Shown here one piece after another: positions 19,627 to 29,800 of a stretch of 64,000 bases of DNA (position 1 is its first letter; every line of letters starts with the position of its first letter). The notes beneath the pieces were generated by a model that did not search any database, was not told the DNA's origin, and was given only the letters and a program-made list of their open reading frames with translations. The position numbers were made by a program, and so were the translations under genes. The DNA is taken from positions 1 through 64,000 of the forward strand of contig NZ_QMED01000001.1 in assembly GCF_003286125.1 (NCBI RefSeq), read 5' to 3'. The stretch is from Algibacillus agarilyticus. Its GTDB lineage: Bacteria > Pseudomonadota > Gammaproteobacteria > Enterobacterales > Alteromonadaceae.

Positions 19627-22600
19627 ATGCTTATATACCCTAGTGACTTTAAAAACTATCGATTAATTACAATGATAAATAAAAAAAATAATAAAACACA
19701 TTTACCCATGCTTACAGGCCAGCGATGGCTGATTATCTTCAATAATTACAGTCATTTATTTCAAATAATGGGTGGAACATTGCTGCATAATCAAGAATTT
19801 TTAGACGAACTGCATTTAGTCTTTTTATTTGATGAAACCAATAAAACGACGACAGAAAGTTTTAACATCGAAGAAATTAAAAAACATTTACAAGCTGAAA
19901 TTCATTGTTTATATACTTGCATGGGTGAAAAATGGACCAAGCCTATTCAGAAAAATTTAATTGATTTAATTAATTCAAAGCAAATTGATACGATTTTTAC
20001 TCCTGCATTAATAAGCTCTCATAATCAAGAGAAAACAGTAACGATAAACACTTGGCAGTTAATCAAGCAGCATAAGATCCAGTTAAGTCTGTATGCTTAT
20101 ATGGAAAAACATCAGGGAATAAACAATAAACTAGTTGATATTACGCCTACCTTTGAATTGAAACAGAAACTCATAAACCAAAGCTTATTGGACCTAAAGC
20201 ATCCGCGGTGTGTTAATGATGCCCCTATTATCAATACAAATAAACTTAGAAATCATGCCGATATAACCGATGTTCACAGCGAATCATTTTTTCTTTTTCC
20301 GAGTCATGTTGACGATATAAGAGAAATTTTTGATCGTGAAGCGTTCAAACATTTAATGAAAGTTGAGGCGATAGCGCTCCCGCTTGTGTCAGTTTTGATC
20401 AGAACAAAACAGCGACCATCACTTTTAATTAGAGCGATTCAATCAGTCGTTAATCAACGGTATCAAAATATAGAACTCATTATCGTTAATGACGACGAAA
20501 ATGAACTCAACATTGATTGGAGACAGGTTGAAGGCCGCTTTAAAGCAATCAAACAAATAGAGCATCAAAAAACTAAAGGAAGAGCGGCAGCGGCAAACAG
20601 CTTACTTCAAAGCGCCCAAGGTGAATATTGCATATATCTAGATGATGATGATGAATTCGACCCTGACCATATAGAAAGTCTAGTCAATGAAACGCTATTC
20701 TATAATAAAAGTCGAATTTGTTACGCTGGGGTCAGATATATTCAAAATAATACAACGATAAAACATTTTACCGACCCATTTGATAAATGCCGATTTTATA
20801 CAGGAAACTTCATTCCAATTCACGCTGTATTATTTCCTCGCCTTCCGACTGTATATCGTTGCAAATTTGATATAAATTTAGATCAATTAGAAGATTGGGA
20901 TTTTTGGTTACAGCTTTCAAGTATGTATCCTTTCCATTACACAGGAAAAACATCTGCTAGTTATCATGCGGAAGGTAATTCGGGCTGTGCACCTCAAGCA
21001 CCTATAACACAATACAGAGTAGATACTCACCATAGCGTGATTTTACGCTGGTTAAATGAGTTTTATCTGTGGGTTACGGCCTTACCGACAACGTCCAATG
21101 TATCGTCACTGATTGAAACATTCAACCTTGTAGGGCAAGTACAAAACGCTGAAAAGCTTTTTAATAAATACGTTAATGTATTTAGCGGTGTCGAACTACC
21201 GGCTCTTTGGATTAAGATATTACTGTCAAAAAATGAGCTTAATAAAGCGGAAGAAATAGCGGATCAGTACTTAACCATTTCAGACTCTTTTGAGGCACTA
21301 TTAGTACAAGGCGAATTAAAACTAGCTCAAAACAAAAAGCAAAATGCGCTACAGTATTTTCAACAAGCAAAGCAAGTAGCTCCTCATAATTTAGATATTT
21401 CACTTAAGCTTTGTAACCTATATGCGAATTTAGGTTTATTTAGTCAAGCATTACATGAAAGTGAATTCGCGTTACAAAATACATCAACTAATTCAAGTCT
21501 TTATAAATTTGCAGGCCAACTCTCATTAGAGCTAAAAAATAATGAAAAAGCATTAAATTATTTGGAATGTGCTTTTTTATTGAATAACGAATTAGAAGAT
21601 CTTCATTATCATTTAGGTTTATTATTACAAAAAAAACAACGCCCCTTTAAAGCACTGTATTGCTTATATATTGGTGCACATAAATACCCCAACAATTCGC
21701 AAGTTCAACAAAGCTTAGATACTCAGCTCAAATATTTAAATAGCATACCGACCATAAAACCAAAGGTCGAGGCCACCACAGCCATAGTGATAGTCAATTA
21801 CTATGCACAGGCACTTCTACTCGATTTACTTGACAACATTCAAGAACAAATTGACGAATTAGAGACTCAAGTAGAAGTCATTATCGTCGACAATGGAAGC
21901 ACCCGAACCGAGCAAACATTATTTAAACAGTTGCCAGTAAAATACATATTCAGTAAAACTAATATCGGCTACGCTGGTGGCGTTAACCTTGGTGTGAAAC
22001 ATACACAAGCTGATTATATATTTTTAATGAACCCAGATTTAAAATTAACACCCAACTGTCTTAAAACACTGCTTAAGCATTTACAAAACGGCGCGGCTAC
22101 CGTTGCGCCCAAGCTATTTTGGGACGATGAAAAAACGGTTATTTGTGCACCAACACCAAAGAGAACATTTGCTTGTGAATTACTCGCAGCCAATTGGAAC
22201 ACGAATAAAAAAATAAACAGCTTTAATCAAATCATGTGGCGGCAACATGCTTATCGTTTTTGGCAAGCTAAAGAACCAATAATAGGCTTTGAGCTATGTG
22301 GCGCTTTTCTCGGAATACGCAGAGATGTATGGAATAAAGTTGGAGCGTTTGATGAAAAATATCAGCTTTATTTTGAAGAGACCGAATGGCTTCAACGCTT
22401 AAAAAATCATGGGTTCAATGCTTATTACGTTCCACAAGCGGAAGCTATCCATTACTATAATCAAAGTTCGCGAAAACAACCTAAAGCCGCTCTTTGGTTC
22501 GCTGAATCAGCTAAGCGTTATTATGAACAGCAATTCGGTCCATACGGTCAACCCATTTTATCGGCTAAACCGAAAGTCCCTCAACAGCTCAAGTTAACTT

Positions 22601-22857
22601 TTAATCGTATTGGCAGTGAGCTACCTTGTATCGATCTTACGCTTTACTCAGAATCCGCTCATTGGCTTGAAGTATCACAATCGCCATCAGGAGTCACATC
22701 TAGTGCTATCAATATTAAAAATTTACAAAAATGGTCATTACCTAAATCGATGTGGGACAAACTAACTGATGGGCAATATTACTTGTTCTTATTGAATGAG
22801 AGTAAACAGGAGTTGGCTCGTTTTGTGTTTGAAAAGCAAATCACTGTTCAGTCATGA
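19627..22857 (+). CDS. Decayed PIG-L - GT2 - TPR - GT2 multidomain glycosyltransferase
   Basis: Four parts in 1076 residues. Residues ~30-220 align with the PIG-L domain of the protein at 9887, including an I-M-G-G-T segment, but APHQDDE has become FNNYSHL and the HPDH site has become SHNQ, so it is predicted inactive. Residues ~250-450 are a GT2 domain with SVLIRTKQRPSLL and a DDDDE metal motif near ~340. Residues ~530-700 hold TPR-like helices. Residues ~718-960 are a second GT2 domain of rhamnosyltransferase type: VIVNYY, VDNGS, N-I-G-Y-A-G-G, MNPD in the DxD position, and EETEW as the likely catalytic-base region. A beta-rich tail follows. The ATG at 19672 is an alternative start. Probably a bifunctional glycan extender. 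Confidence 0.8.
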   Translation: MLIYPSDFKNYRLITMINKKNNKTHLPMLTGQRWLIIFNNYSHLFQIMGGTLLHNQEFLDELHLVFLFDETNKTTTESFNIEEIKKHLQAEIHCLYTCMGEKWTKPIQKNLIDLINSKQIDTIFTPALISSHNQEKTVTINTWQLIKQHKIQLSLYAYMEKHQGINNKLVDITPTFELKQKLINQSLLDLKHPRCVNDAPIINTNKLRNHADITDVHSESFFLFPSHVDDIREIFDREAFKHLMKVEAIALPLVSVLIRTKQRPSLLIRAIQSVVNQRYQNIELIIVNDDENELNIDWRQVEGRFKAIKQIEHQKTKGRAAAANSLLQSAQGEYCIYLDDDDEFDPDHIESLVNETLFYNKSRICYAGVRYIQNNTTIKHFTDPFDKCRFYTGNFIPIHAVLFPRLPTVYRCKFDINLDQLEDWDFWLQLSSMYPFHYTGKTSASYHAEGNSGCAPQAPITQYRVDTHHSVILRWLNEFYLWVTALPTTSNVSSLIETFNLVGQVQNAEKLFNKYVNVFSGVELPALWIKILLSKNELNKAEEIADQYLTISDSFEALLVQGELKLAQNKKQNALQYFQQAKQVAPHNLDISLKLCNLYANLGLFSQALHESEFALQNTSTNSSLYKFAGQLSLELKNNEKALNYLECAFLLNNELEDLHYHLGLLLQKKQRPFKALYCLYIGAHKYPNNSQVQQSLDTQLKYLNSIPTIKPKVEATTAIVIVNYYAQALLLDLLDNIQEQIDELETQVEVIIVDNGSTRTEQTLFKQLPVKYIFSKTNIGYAGGVNLGVKHTQADYIFLMNPDLKLTPNCLKTLLKHLQNGAATVAPKLFWDDEKTVICAPTPKRTFACELLAANWNTNKKINSFNQIMWRQHAYRFWQAKEPIIGFELCGAFLGIRRDVWNKVGAFDEKYQLYFEETEWLQRLKNHGFNAYYVPQAEAIHYYNQSSRKQPKAALWFAESAKRYYEQQFGPYGQPILSAKPKVPQQLKLTFNRIGSELPCIDLTLYSESAHWLEVSQSPSGVTSSAINIKNLQKWSLPKSMWDKLTDGQYYLFLLNESKQELARFVFEKQITVQS

Positions 22858-22891
22858 TCTTAACCCCCCCTCCGAAGGTATTTAATCATAA

Positions 22892-24091
22892 ATGAAGATT
22901 CATATTATTCAGCATGGGTTAAAAGATAAATCGGCACATGAGTTCCCTGAACTTATAGGTTGGAAGCAATTGTTTTTTGACCAAAAACAAGAACATTATA
23001 TTTATTGCCACTCTTCAGCGCCAACTGAATGGCAAGAAAAATATGATGTAATTCCATCTTTTAATTTAATTCCTGAGCACACATTCGCCGCACCAGAAGG
23101 GCTAACCGAGCTTTATGATTTTTGTGAAAAATCAAGACATTTTGGTTTGGCTTGCCAAAATATTGATGGGAAAAATTTGCAAGCAGATGACTTAATCATC
23201 GTGAGCTACGCGCTTGAAGCTGAAATTTACGGCGTTGCACAATGGTTACAGACTTTACCCAAAAACAAACAGCCTTTCGTCGCATTTATTATCCATAGAC
23301 AACATTTTGCTACTAAATTGTCAGAAGATAAAAAAAGCATTTCTGTACCAGAAGGTTATTATAACCTCGCCGCTAATGCATTAAGAGAAGCATATTCAGA
23401 ATTCAAAACGGCTGTTTTCACATTAAATAACAACCGATTAGCACAATACATCCATCAGACGACTCAGTTACCCTGTTACCCTATTCCTTATCATATAGAA
23501 AGCCACAAGCTACAAAGTAGAAAGGCCATACCGACGATTTATGATATTAGTTTCATCGGACAATATCGACCAGAAAGAGGAACTCAATTAATACCTCAAA
23601 TTATTAATCAGCTTTTAACTGTTTTGCCAACAAAAAAAATATTTTTACAAGTTACAGAGGCTTATGAATACGAAAACGTGGCCGCTTGGTTTTTTAAAAT
23701 AGGTTCACCAAAAAATTTGATCATTCATTATGGTTCATTAGAAAGACAATCATTTATCGAAATTATCCAGCAGAGTAAATTGATTGTATTAGCATACTAT
23801 TGGCAGCGATATTTAATGCGCAGTTCAGGTGTATTTGCAGACGCGGTCTCTTTAGCAAAACCGACAGTGATCCCAGCACAATCTCTAATGGTGGACCAAA
23901 TCAAAGCAGTTAAAGGCGCTGCAGTTGCATTTAATAGTTTCTCAGAAGCAAGTATTACTCAAGCTATAATTCAAGCTATATCTCAAATAGAACAATTAAC
24001 AATACAAGCCCAAATAGCCTCTCAAAACTGGCAAAAAGAAAACTCACCTAATCAAGCAATAAATGTCATAAAAGCTAAATTAGGCATGTGA
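22892..24091 (+). CDS. GT-B-like glycosyltransferase (group 1 type)
   Basis: A 399-residue protein. The C-terminal half has a Rossmann-like pattern typical of GT-B enzymes: SFIGQYRPERGTQLIP begins it, and I-I-Q-Q-S-K-L-I-V-L-A-Y-Y, then S-S-G-V-F-A-D-A-V-S-L-A-K-P-T-V-I-P, where group 1 glycosyltransferases bind the donor nucleotide. The N-terminal half is not recognisable beyond an alternating alpha/beta look. It follows the GT2-TPR-GT2 gene by 34 bases, with GAAGG as ribosome site, and is probably co-transcribed with it. No specific substrate can be given. Confidence 0.6.
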   Translation: MKIHIIQHGLKDKSAHEFPELIGWKQLFFDQKQEHYIYCHSSAPTEWQEKYDVIPSFNLIPEHTFAAPEGLTELYDFCEKSRHFGLACQNIDGKNLQADDLIIVSYALEAEIYGVAQWLQTLPKNKQPFVAFIIHRQHFATKLSEDKKSISVPEGYYNLAANALREAYSEFKTAVFTLNNNRLAQYIHQTTQLPCYPIPYHIESHKLQSRKAIPTIYDISFIGQYRPERGTQLIPQIINQLLTVLPTKKIFLQVTEAYEYENVAAWFFKIGSPKNLIIHYGSLERQSFIEIIQQSKLIVLAYYWQRYLMRSSGVFADAVSLAKPTVIPAQSLMVDQIKAVKGAAVAFNSFSEASITQAIIQAISQIEQLTIQAQIASQNWQKENSPNQAINVIKAKLGM

Positions 24092-24405
24092 AATTTTACT
24101 CTCCTTTAACCTCGTTAGATTCATTGAAAATGAGAATCAAAAATTGGGTATATTTCATTTTAATCCAGGTAGTACGCTAAATAGATGAAAGTTTGCTTTA
24201 ATACTTTTAGAAAAAGCGGTTAAGGCTAAGCTTGTCAAAAGTATGACCAATGTAAAATCCATTAAAATAGCTCAATACTCGCTCCTCGCTATACATCCGG
24301 TATATTCAGTTTTACACTGCAGATTATTTGAAAATATTAGCGTCAAGAAATCTAATTAAAGAAAGCAATTAGATTTGATTCTCACAAACGGCTTTCTAAC
24401 AATTT
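24092..24405. other. Intergenic stretch between convergent genes
   Basis: No open frame with a credible start is seen here. The only clear structure is the AT-rich inverted repeat at its right end, listed separately. Confidence 0.6.
24348..24376. terminator. AT-rich inverted repeat between convergent genes
   Basis: AAATCTAATT, nine bases, then AATTAGATTT: a perfect 10-bp inverted repeat about 30 bases past the end of the minus-strand gene. It has few GC pairs, so a terminator role is only possible. Confidence 0.3.
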
Positions 24406-26868
24406 CTAATTACGCACACAACTTGGCACTGGGTATTGAAGTTCTTCTGGGAACAGGCACATTTTGTCGTCACAGGCTTGGACCTTAAGCACGATCAACG
24501 TTCGGTCAATTAAGTATGGAAGCTCACCGTTAATGACTAACTCACCTTCGTACAAGCTTAATTCTTCGGCTGAAAACCCGACACGCAGGTTTGAACCGAT
24601 TGGGTATTCAATATTTACACGCTGAGCCTCAGCATTTTTTAGTTGAATACGCTCCACTAACGTCGCTTTAAGATGTGATTGTATGGGTTGATGCGAGTTG
24701 ATATGCCAACCTTCCTCAAGCTTAATATGAATTGCCAAGTCCATATCTCCTTTACAGTGATGACCACTCGATATATCAAAAGTTACCTTACCGGCTCCAC
24801 CCGCAAAGTATTGAACAGCTTGCATAGATTGAGTATCCAGTGCCAATAAGCTTTTTGCAACGCCACCGGCACTGCCAATATCTTGTTGCGTAAATTGAGA
24901 TTGAATGCCTTTTTGAATTTTGTGCAAATGATGCTGCCAGTCTGTTGCACCACCAAAAGCAGAGTTATTGGTCATTGTTCGGATCCGCGTTAATAACTGC
25001 AAAACTGCCGAATTAGCTGAAAGCGTTTCACCATCAACTAACACATTTTGTTCACGCAGATTTGTCGCTTTTACTTGCCGTTTATCAAGAGAAAGATAAA
25101 CCCCGGCTTCGGTATCGAATTGATTCACAATAATATTGGCTAGCTGTAAAGCGGTTGTTTTCCAATACACATTACCGGTAATATTATACAAATCTAAAAT
25201 AGCATTCGCGGTAAAAGCATAATCATCCAATCGGCCTAGTGTTGAAAATTGCCCGCCTACCGCATTTCGATATAACGTTTTGTTTTTAAGATCATAATGA
25301 CGGGCTAATAAACTTTGCATGCCATCTTTCGCCATGTCTAAAGTTGTTTGATCATGAGTAATATTATAAGCAGCGACCAAACCACTGATCATTAAAGCAT
25401 TCCAAGATGCGATCACTTTTTTATCGATAAATGGTTTTGGCCAATGATGTCGAGCGTCTAACAACGCTTTTTGCGCATTGTTATTAGCAACTGAAAAAGG
25501 GGTTTTAAATGTTACACCAAATAATGTATCAGAGAATCGATAAGGCTTAAGTACATCCGCTAGCGTGTTGGTGTTGGTGTTGGTGTTGGTGTTGGTGTTG
25601 GTTAATAACGTAGACTCTAACTCTTGAGCTTGCCAAAGGTAAAAACCGCCTTCTTGCGCTTTATATACCGCGTCAACTGCGCTACCAAACCCTATATTCG
25701 GTTGATAAAACCAATGGCGTACAAAATCCACGACATGTTGCAACAACGCTTTATATTTAGGATCACCAAAAATAGAATAGGCTTGGCTATAAACAGATAA
25801 CATTAGCCCTTGGTTGTATAACATTTTTTCATAATGCGGGACTTGCCAACGAGCATCTGTTGAATAACGATGAAAACCACCATTAACATGATCGTACAAA
25901 CCATGAGTCATCATTTGATCAAGCTGTAATTTGACCAACTTGGCTAAATCTGGCATATCATTACGTGCAAGAAACGCCAGCTGAAATAATAAAGAAGCCT
26001 CAGTCGGAAATTTATTCAAACCTTTAAATCCGCCAAATTGCGGATCTAATCTCGATACTAAGGTTTTCATCGCCCCAGTTAATAGGATCTTGTCCCACAC
26101 TAAATCATCCGCATGCTGGGTAGTGGCATTATTTGTGTTAGCACGAGCAGAAGTGATCAAACTCACTAATTGCTTAGCGCTCATGTTTAACATACTTGGG
26201 TTTTGTTGCCATACCCGTTGTGTGTTATCCAACAGTAAGCTCAATTTTTCTCTTGTTAAATATGAGCCAATAAATATAGGCTCACCGGCTGCATTCAATA
26301 TAGCGGTAATTGGCCACCCTGCTCGACCCGTTAAAGCCTCTAAAATTTGCTTATAATGCTGATCAATAATAGGCGAAAGCTCTCGGTCGACTTTAACCGA
26401 AATATAATGTTCGCCAAGTTGCTGAGCAATGCCTAAATCAACAAAGCTTTCGGCTTCCATTACATGGCACCAGTGGCAGGTAGAGTAACCAATTGAGAGA
26501 AAGACTAACTTACCGGTCTTTTTAGCGTCTTCAAATACAGCAGGACGCCAAGCCTGCCAATTGATAGGATTAGTCGCGTGCCGAAATAAATACGGCGATT
26601 CTTGTTCTACTAAGGCGTTTAAGTATGCTGGGGGATTGTGCTGACTTGGATCACCCAGTGAAAAACGTGGGTATTTGTTAATGTAACTTTTTTGCCAATC
26701 AGCAAATGTTGCTTTGGAAATATTTGCGCCTATCGACGGTGATGATCGCGTATCCGCAGCATAAGCAGCCGAATCAACAAAACTGTTAATAATCGTAGCC
26801 AGCATCAATGCAATGAGACACCTAGCCGGTGTGATAAACACTCGAACGTTAAAAAAAAGATAACCCAA
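24406..26868 (-). CDS. DUF255 thioredoxin-fold protein with C-terminal DsbD_N-like domain
   Basis: The N-terminus has a hydrophobic export segment ending near S-A-A-Y-A-A-D. Residues ~85-240 are a DUF255 thioredoxin-like domain with the redox motif STCHWCH. A long alpha/alpha-barrel-like region follows (YyaL/SPATA20 family, ~300-660). The last ~120 residues resemble the DsbD N-terminal domain, with a C-x4-C pair in ACDDKMCLFPE. This fusion suggests a periplasmic redox or folding protein. The start is a TTG with AAGGG eight bases upstream, 11 bases after the stop of the upstream gene, so the two form one operon. A coding (Thr-Asn) hexanucleotide repeat lies at 25565-25600. Substrate and partner are unknown. 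Confidence 0.75.
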   Translation of the reverse strand: MGYLFFNVRVFITPARCLIALMLATIINSFVDSAAYAADTRSSPSIGANISKATFADWQKSYINKYPRFSLGDPSQHNPPAYLNALVEQESPYLFRHATNPINWQAWRPAVFEDAKKTGKLVFLSIGYSTCHWCHVMEAESFVDLGIAQQLGEHYISVKVDRELSPIIDQHYKQILEALTGRAGWPITAILNAAGEPIFIGSYLTREKLSLLLDNTQRVWQQNPSMLNMSAKQLVSLITSARANTNNATTQHADDLVWDKILLTGAMKTLVSRLDPQFGGFKGLNKFPTEASLLFQLAFLARNDMPDLAKLVKLQLDQMMTHGLYDHVNGGFHRYSTDARWQVPHYEKMLYNQGLMLSVYSQAYSIFGDPKYKALLQHVVDFVRHWFYQPNIGFGSAVDAVYKAQEGGFYLWQAQELESTLLTNTNTNTNTNTNTLADVLKPYRFSDTLFGVTFKTPFSVANNNAQKALLDARHHWPKPFIDKKVIASWNALMISGLVAAYNITHDQTTLDMAKDGMQSLLARHYDLKNKTLYRNAVGGQFSTLGRLDDYAFTANAILDLYNITGNVYWKTTALQLANIIVNQFDTEAGVYLSLDKRQVKATNLREQNVLVDGETLSANSAVLQLLTRIRTMTNNSAFGGATDWQHHLHKIQKGIQSQFTQQDIGSAGGVAKSLLALDTQSMQAVQYFAGGAGKVTFDISSGHHCKGDMDLAIHIKLEEGWHINSHQPIQSHLKATLVERIQLKNAEAQRVNIEYPIGSNLRVGFSAEELSLYEGELVINGELPYLIDRTLIVLKVQACDDKMCLFPEELQYPVPSCVRN
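25565..25600. repeat. Hexanucleotide microsatellite, six copies of GTGTTG
   Basis: Six perfect 6-bp units on the plus strand encode alternating Asn and Thr on the minus strand inside the DUF255 gene. Copy-number change would keep the frame and alter a linker length only. Confidence 0.95.
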
Positions 26869-26879
26869 TCTATTTACCC

Positions 26880-29800
26880 TTAATGCGCTTCAGTAGGATC
26901 ATATTGAATCGTTAAACGTTGATTAACCGCGCGCGTTTTTACCTGTTGCTCACGTCCATTTGGCCAAATCACTTTAATAGACAATCCTTTGGCTTTACCC
27001 AAACCAACATGCTGAACTTTTGGATGAACCGACATATAGCCAATAGAGCCATGCACTTCACGCCAAACGGTATTGCCTTGCTCTGTTGTTATTTCAAGTC
27101 GCGCACCGATGGCATCTAAGTTCACTCCGGCACTTGGCTTACCCACGAGCTTAATTTCAAGCCAATTATGCCCCAGTGCCTCACTGTTGTTACGTAGCAC
27201 AACAGCCGCTTCATGGTAGTTATTAAGGATCACATCTTGATCGCCATCACCATCATAATCAAGATACACCGCACTACGTGAATTACTTAATAAATCCGTA
27301 CCACTTTCACGTGAAGCATTAACTAAACGCCCACCTTGATTAGTAAAAAACACATTAGTCTCTTTAAAAGAAACGGGCATTAAAATATCTTTTTTCTCGT
27401 TGCTTAACGGGTCAGTGTAATAAGGGTTTTTACTACTATAAAGGTTGAACTCATTCATGCCATTGAGTACATAAAGATCATCATCACCGTCATTATCAAA
27501 ATCAAAAAAGTCAGCATCCCACGACCAACCTGTAGAAGAGTAACCCCGGCCAACTAAATCGCTCAACGAATATTGTGGTAATCCCGCTGACATGTTTTCA
27601 GAATCAACAGATGACGAAGACAAAAATAAATCATTGGCCTCAACCACTCGCATATTTGCTAGCTTTTCAGGGTTAAACTTCATTCGAGTATCTTCGCTTG
27701 GCAACACATACTTTTCATCTTTATTCATCGTTACAATATTCGAGATATAAATATCGGGCTTAAAATCACCATTTAAATCCGTTAAACCAATATTCATGGT
27801 GTAAGAAGGCTTATCGGTCCCGAGTATGGCAGATACATCTTTAAACTTTCCTGCACCTTGATTTAAATAGTAAGCATTCACGCCAAAATCATTACCCACA
27901 ATTAAATCTTGTAAGCCATCGGTATTAAAATCGGTATGTGTGACGGCTTGTCCCCAACCTGTATTATCTAAACCACTTTGCTCGGTCACATCTTTAAAAA
28001 CAAAACCACCCTGATTTTTGAATAATTTATTAGCAATACCATTGGTATTACGACGTTTTAAGCTAGGTAGTTGCCCATTAATATAATCACCAAAATAAGT
28101 AATATAAATATCCAATAATCCATCGTTGTCATAATCAAATACAGTAGCTGGACCACCCACTAAATTAACACCGCCCAAGCCACTTTGTGCCGTTACATCC
28201 GCAAACGTACCATCGCCCAAATTTTTATAAACGCGATGAGCATCATTCACATAAGTAATTATAATGTCTTGCCAGCCGTCATTGTTAACATCAGCAATAA
28301 GAGGTTGGCGTGGCTCACCGGGCGTTTTACTATCGGCTCTGCGCCATTTATCAATACCCGACTTTTGAGTAATGTCGATAAAACGGCCATGTTCATTTTG
28401 ATAAAGCCGATTGCCTGCCCCGCTCAAAATTAACACATCGGGTAAACCATCATTATTAATATCGCCAGCCGCAACTCCGCCACCACCAAATGCAGGCGGA
28501 ATAGTCGTCACGCCGGTGTTTTCTCCGGTTGGTAAATAACTCCTTAATAAACGATTTAACCAATCAGATGTTCGATGCTCTATCTTTATCCCTGTTTGCG
28601 CTGTCACATCGGTAAAGTAAACATCATCAAAAGTAGACGCTAACGCAGATGAGGCTATATTTTGCGAAGTGGTTACCTCACCGGTTTTTTGACGTTGTTT
28701 ACTCACAGCCGAATGATTGTCTATTCTTGTTTGTATAAGCGATAAAGCAGAAATAAAATGTGAGTAACTGAGTCGGTCTTTATTCTGTTCGATGGCTAAT
28801 GTACCGGCTGTACGCCACAACAACACACCAAACTGTGCAATATTTTCAGCTAATAATTCAGCAGAAAACGGGCTAGGCTCCAAAACAGGAATGAATTTTT
28901 TATCTTCAATGGCAAATTGTAAATAACGCCAATGCACACCACTGTCTCTAAATGCATCCATATCATAAGCTTCTATCACGACTCGTGACGATCTAGGTAG
29001 GTTTGGAAAAAAAATAGCATCTTCATATTCATTAATGGTGTGCGGAATAAATTGCTGTACAGCTTGGTTAACATCAGACTCGGTGATCACTGCATGTCCG
29101 TTAGCTAAGGCGTTATTTTGCGATGCTAAATATAAATCACTCGCAAACCCAATTAGCACCTCGGTAAATGAACCTTTTAGTTTTTTACCTTCGGCAGGAT
29201 CTTGTGGCCAACTCACTCGCGCAAAATACACCTGTAAATTTCTAAAAAACAATTGATTGTTAATGTCATTATAGGCTTCATATGATTTAAGTTTTTGAGC
29301 GATGGTTTTCTTTAAAATAACCAGTTCGGCAGGTTGCGTGGGGCGACTTTTTTTAGCGATTTCAGCATCGGTTTTATCCTTATCAGCTTGTGCAAGTTTT
29401 TCGAAAAAAGGCTGATTTAAACCAAACCAAATCGATTTTAAATCAGTTGCCCCCACTTGATACTCATTATTCATTCTCGCTTTATTATCTGCCACTTTTA
29501 ATACCGCTAACGTGTATAAATTAACAACATGCTTAAGGTATTGAATAGCCGGTTGAGACAATAATTTTAACTGCGGTGAAGATAATAATAATTGCTCTTG
29601 TTGCACCGCTAACAAAGCACGTAATGAATAAGCAATACTATCGTATTGACGTAAATCACGTTGATGGATGGTAATTTGCGTTTGCCCTGCCAAGTTAACA
29701 AGCCAATGCCCTTCTTTATTTTGTGAAAAAGAAAGGTGTGCATGAATAGCTTGCTTTATATCATCAGCACTCATTGCGGATACCGCTAATAGTTCTGCAC

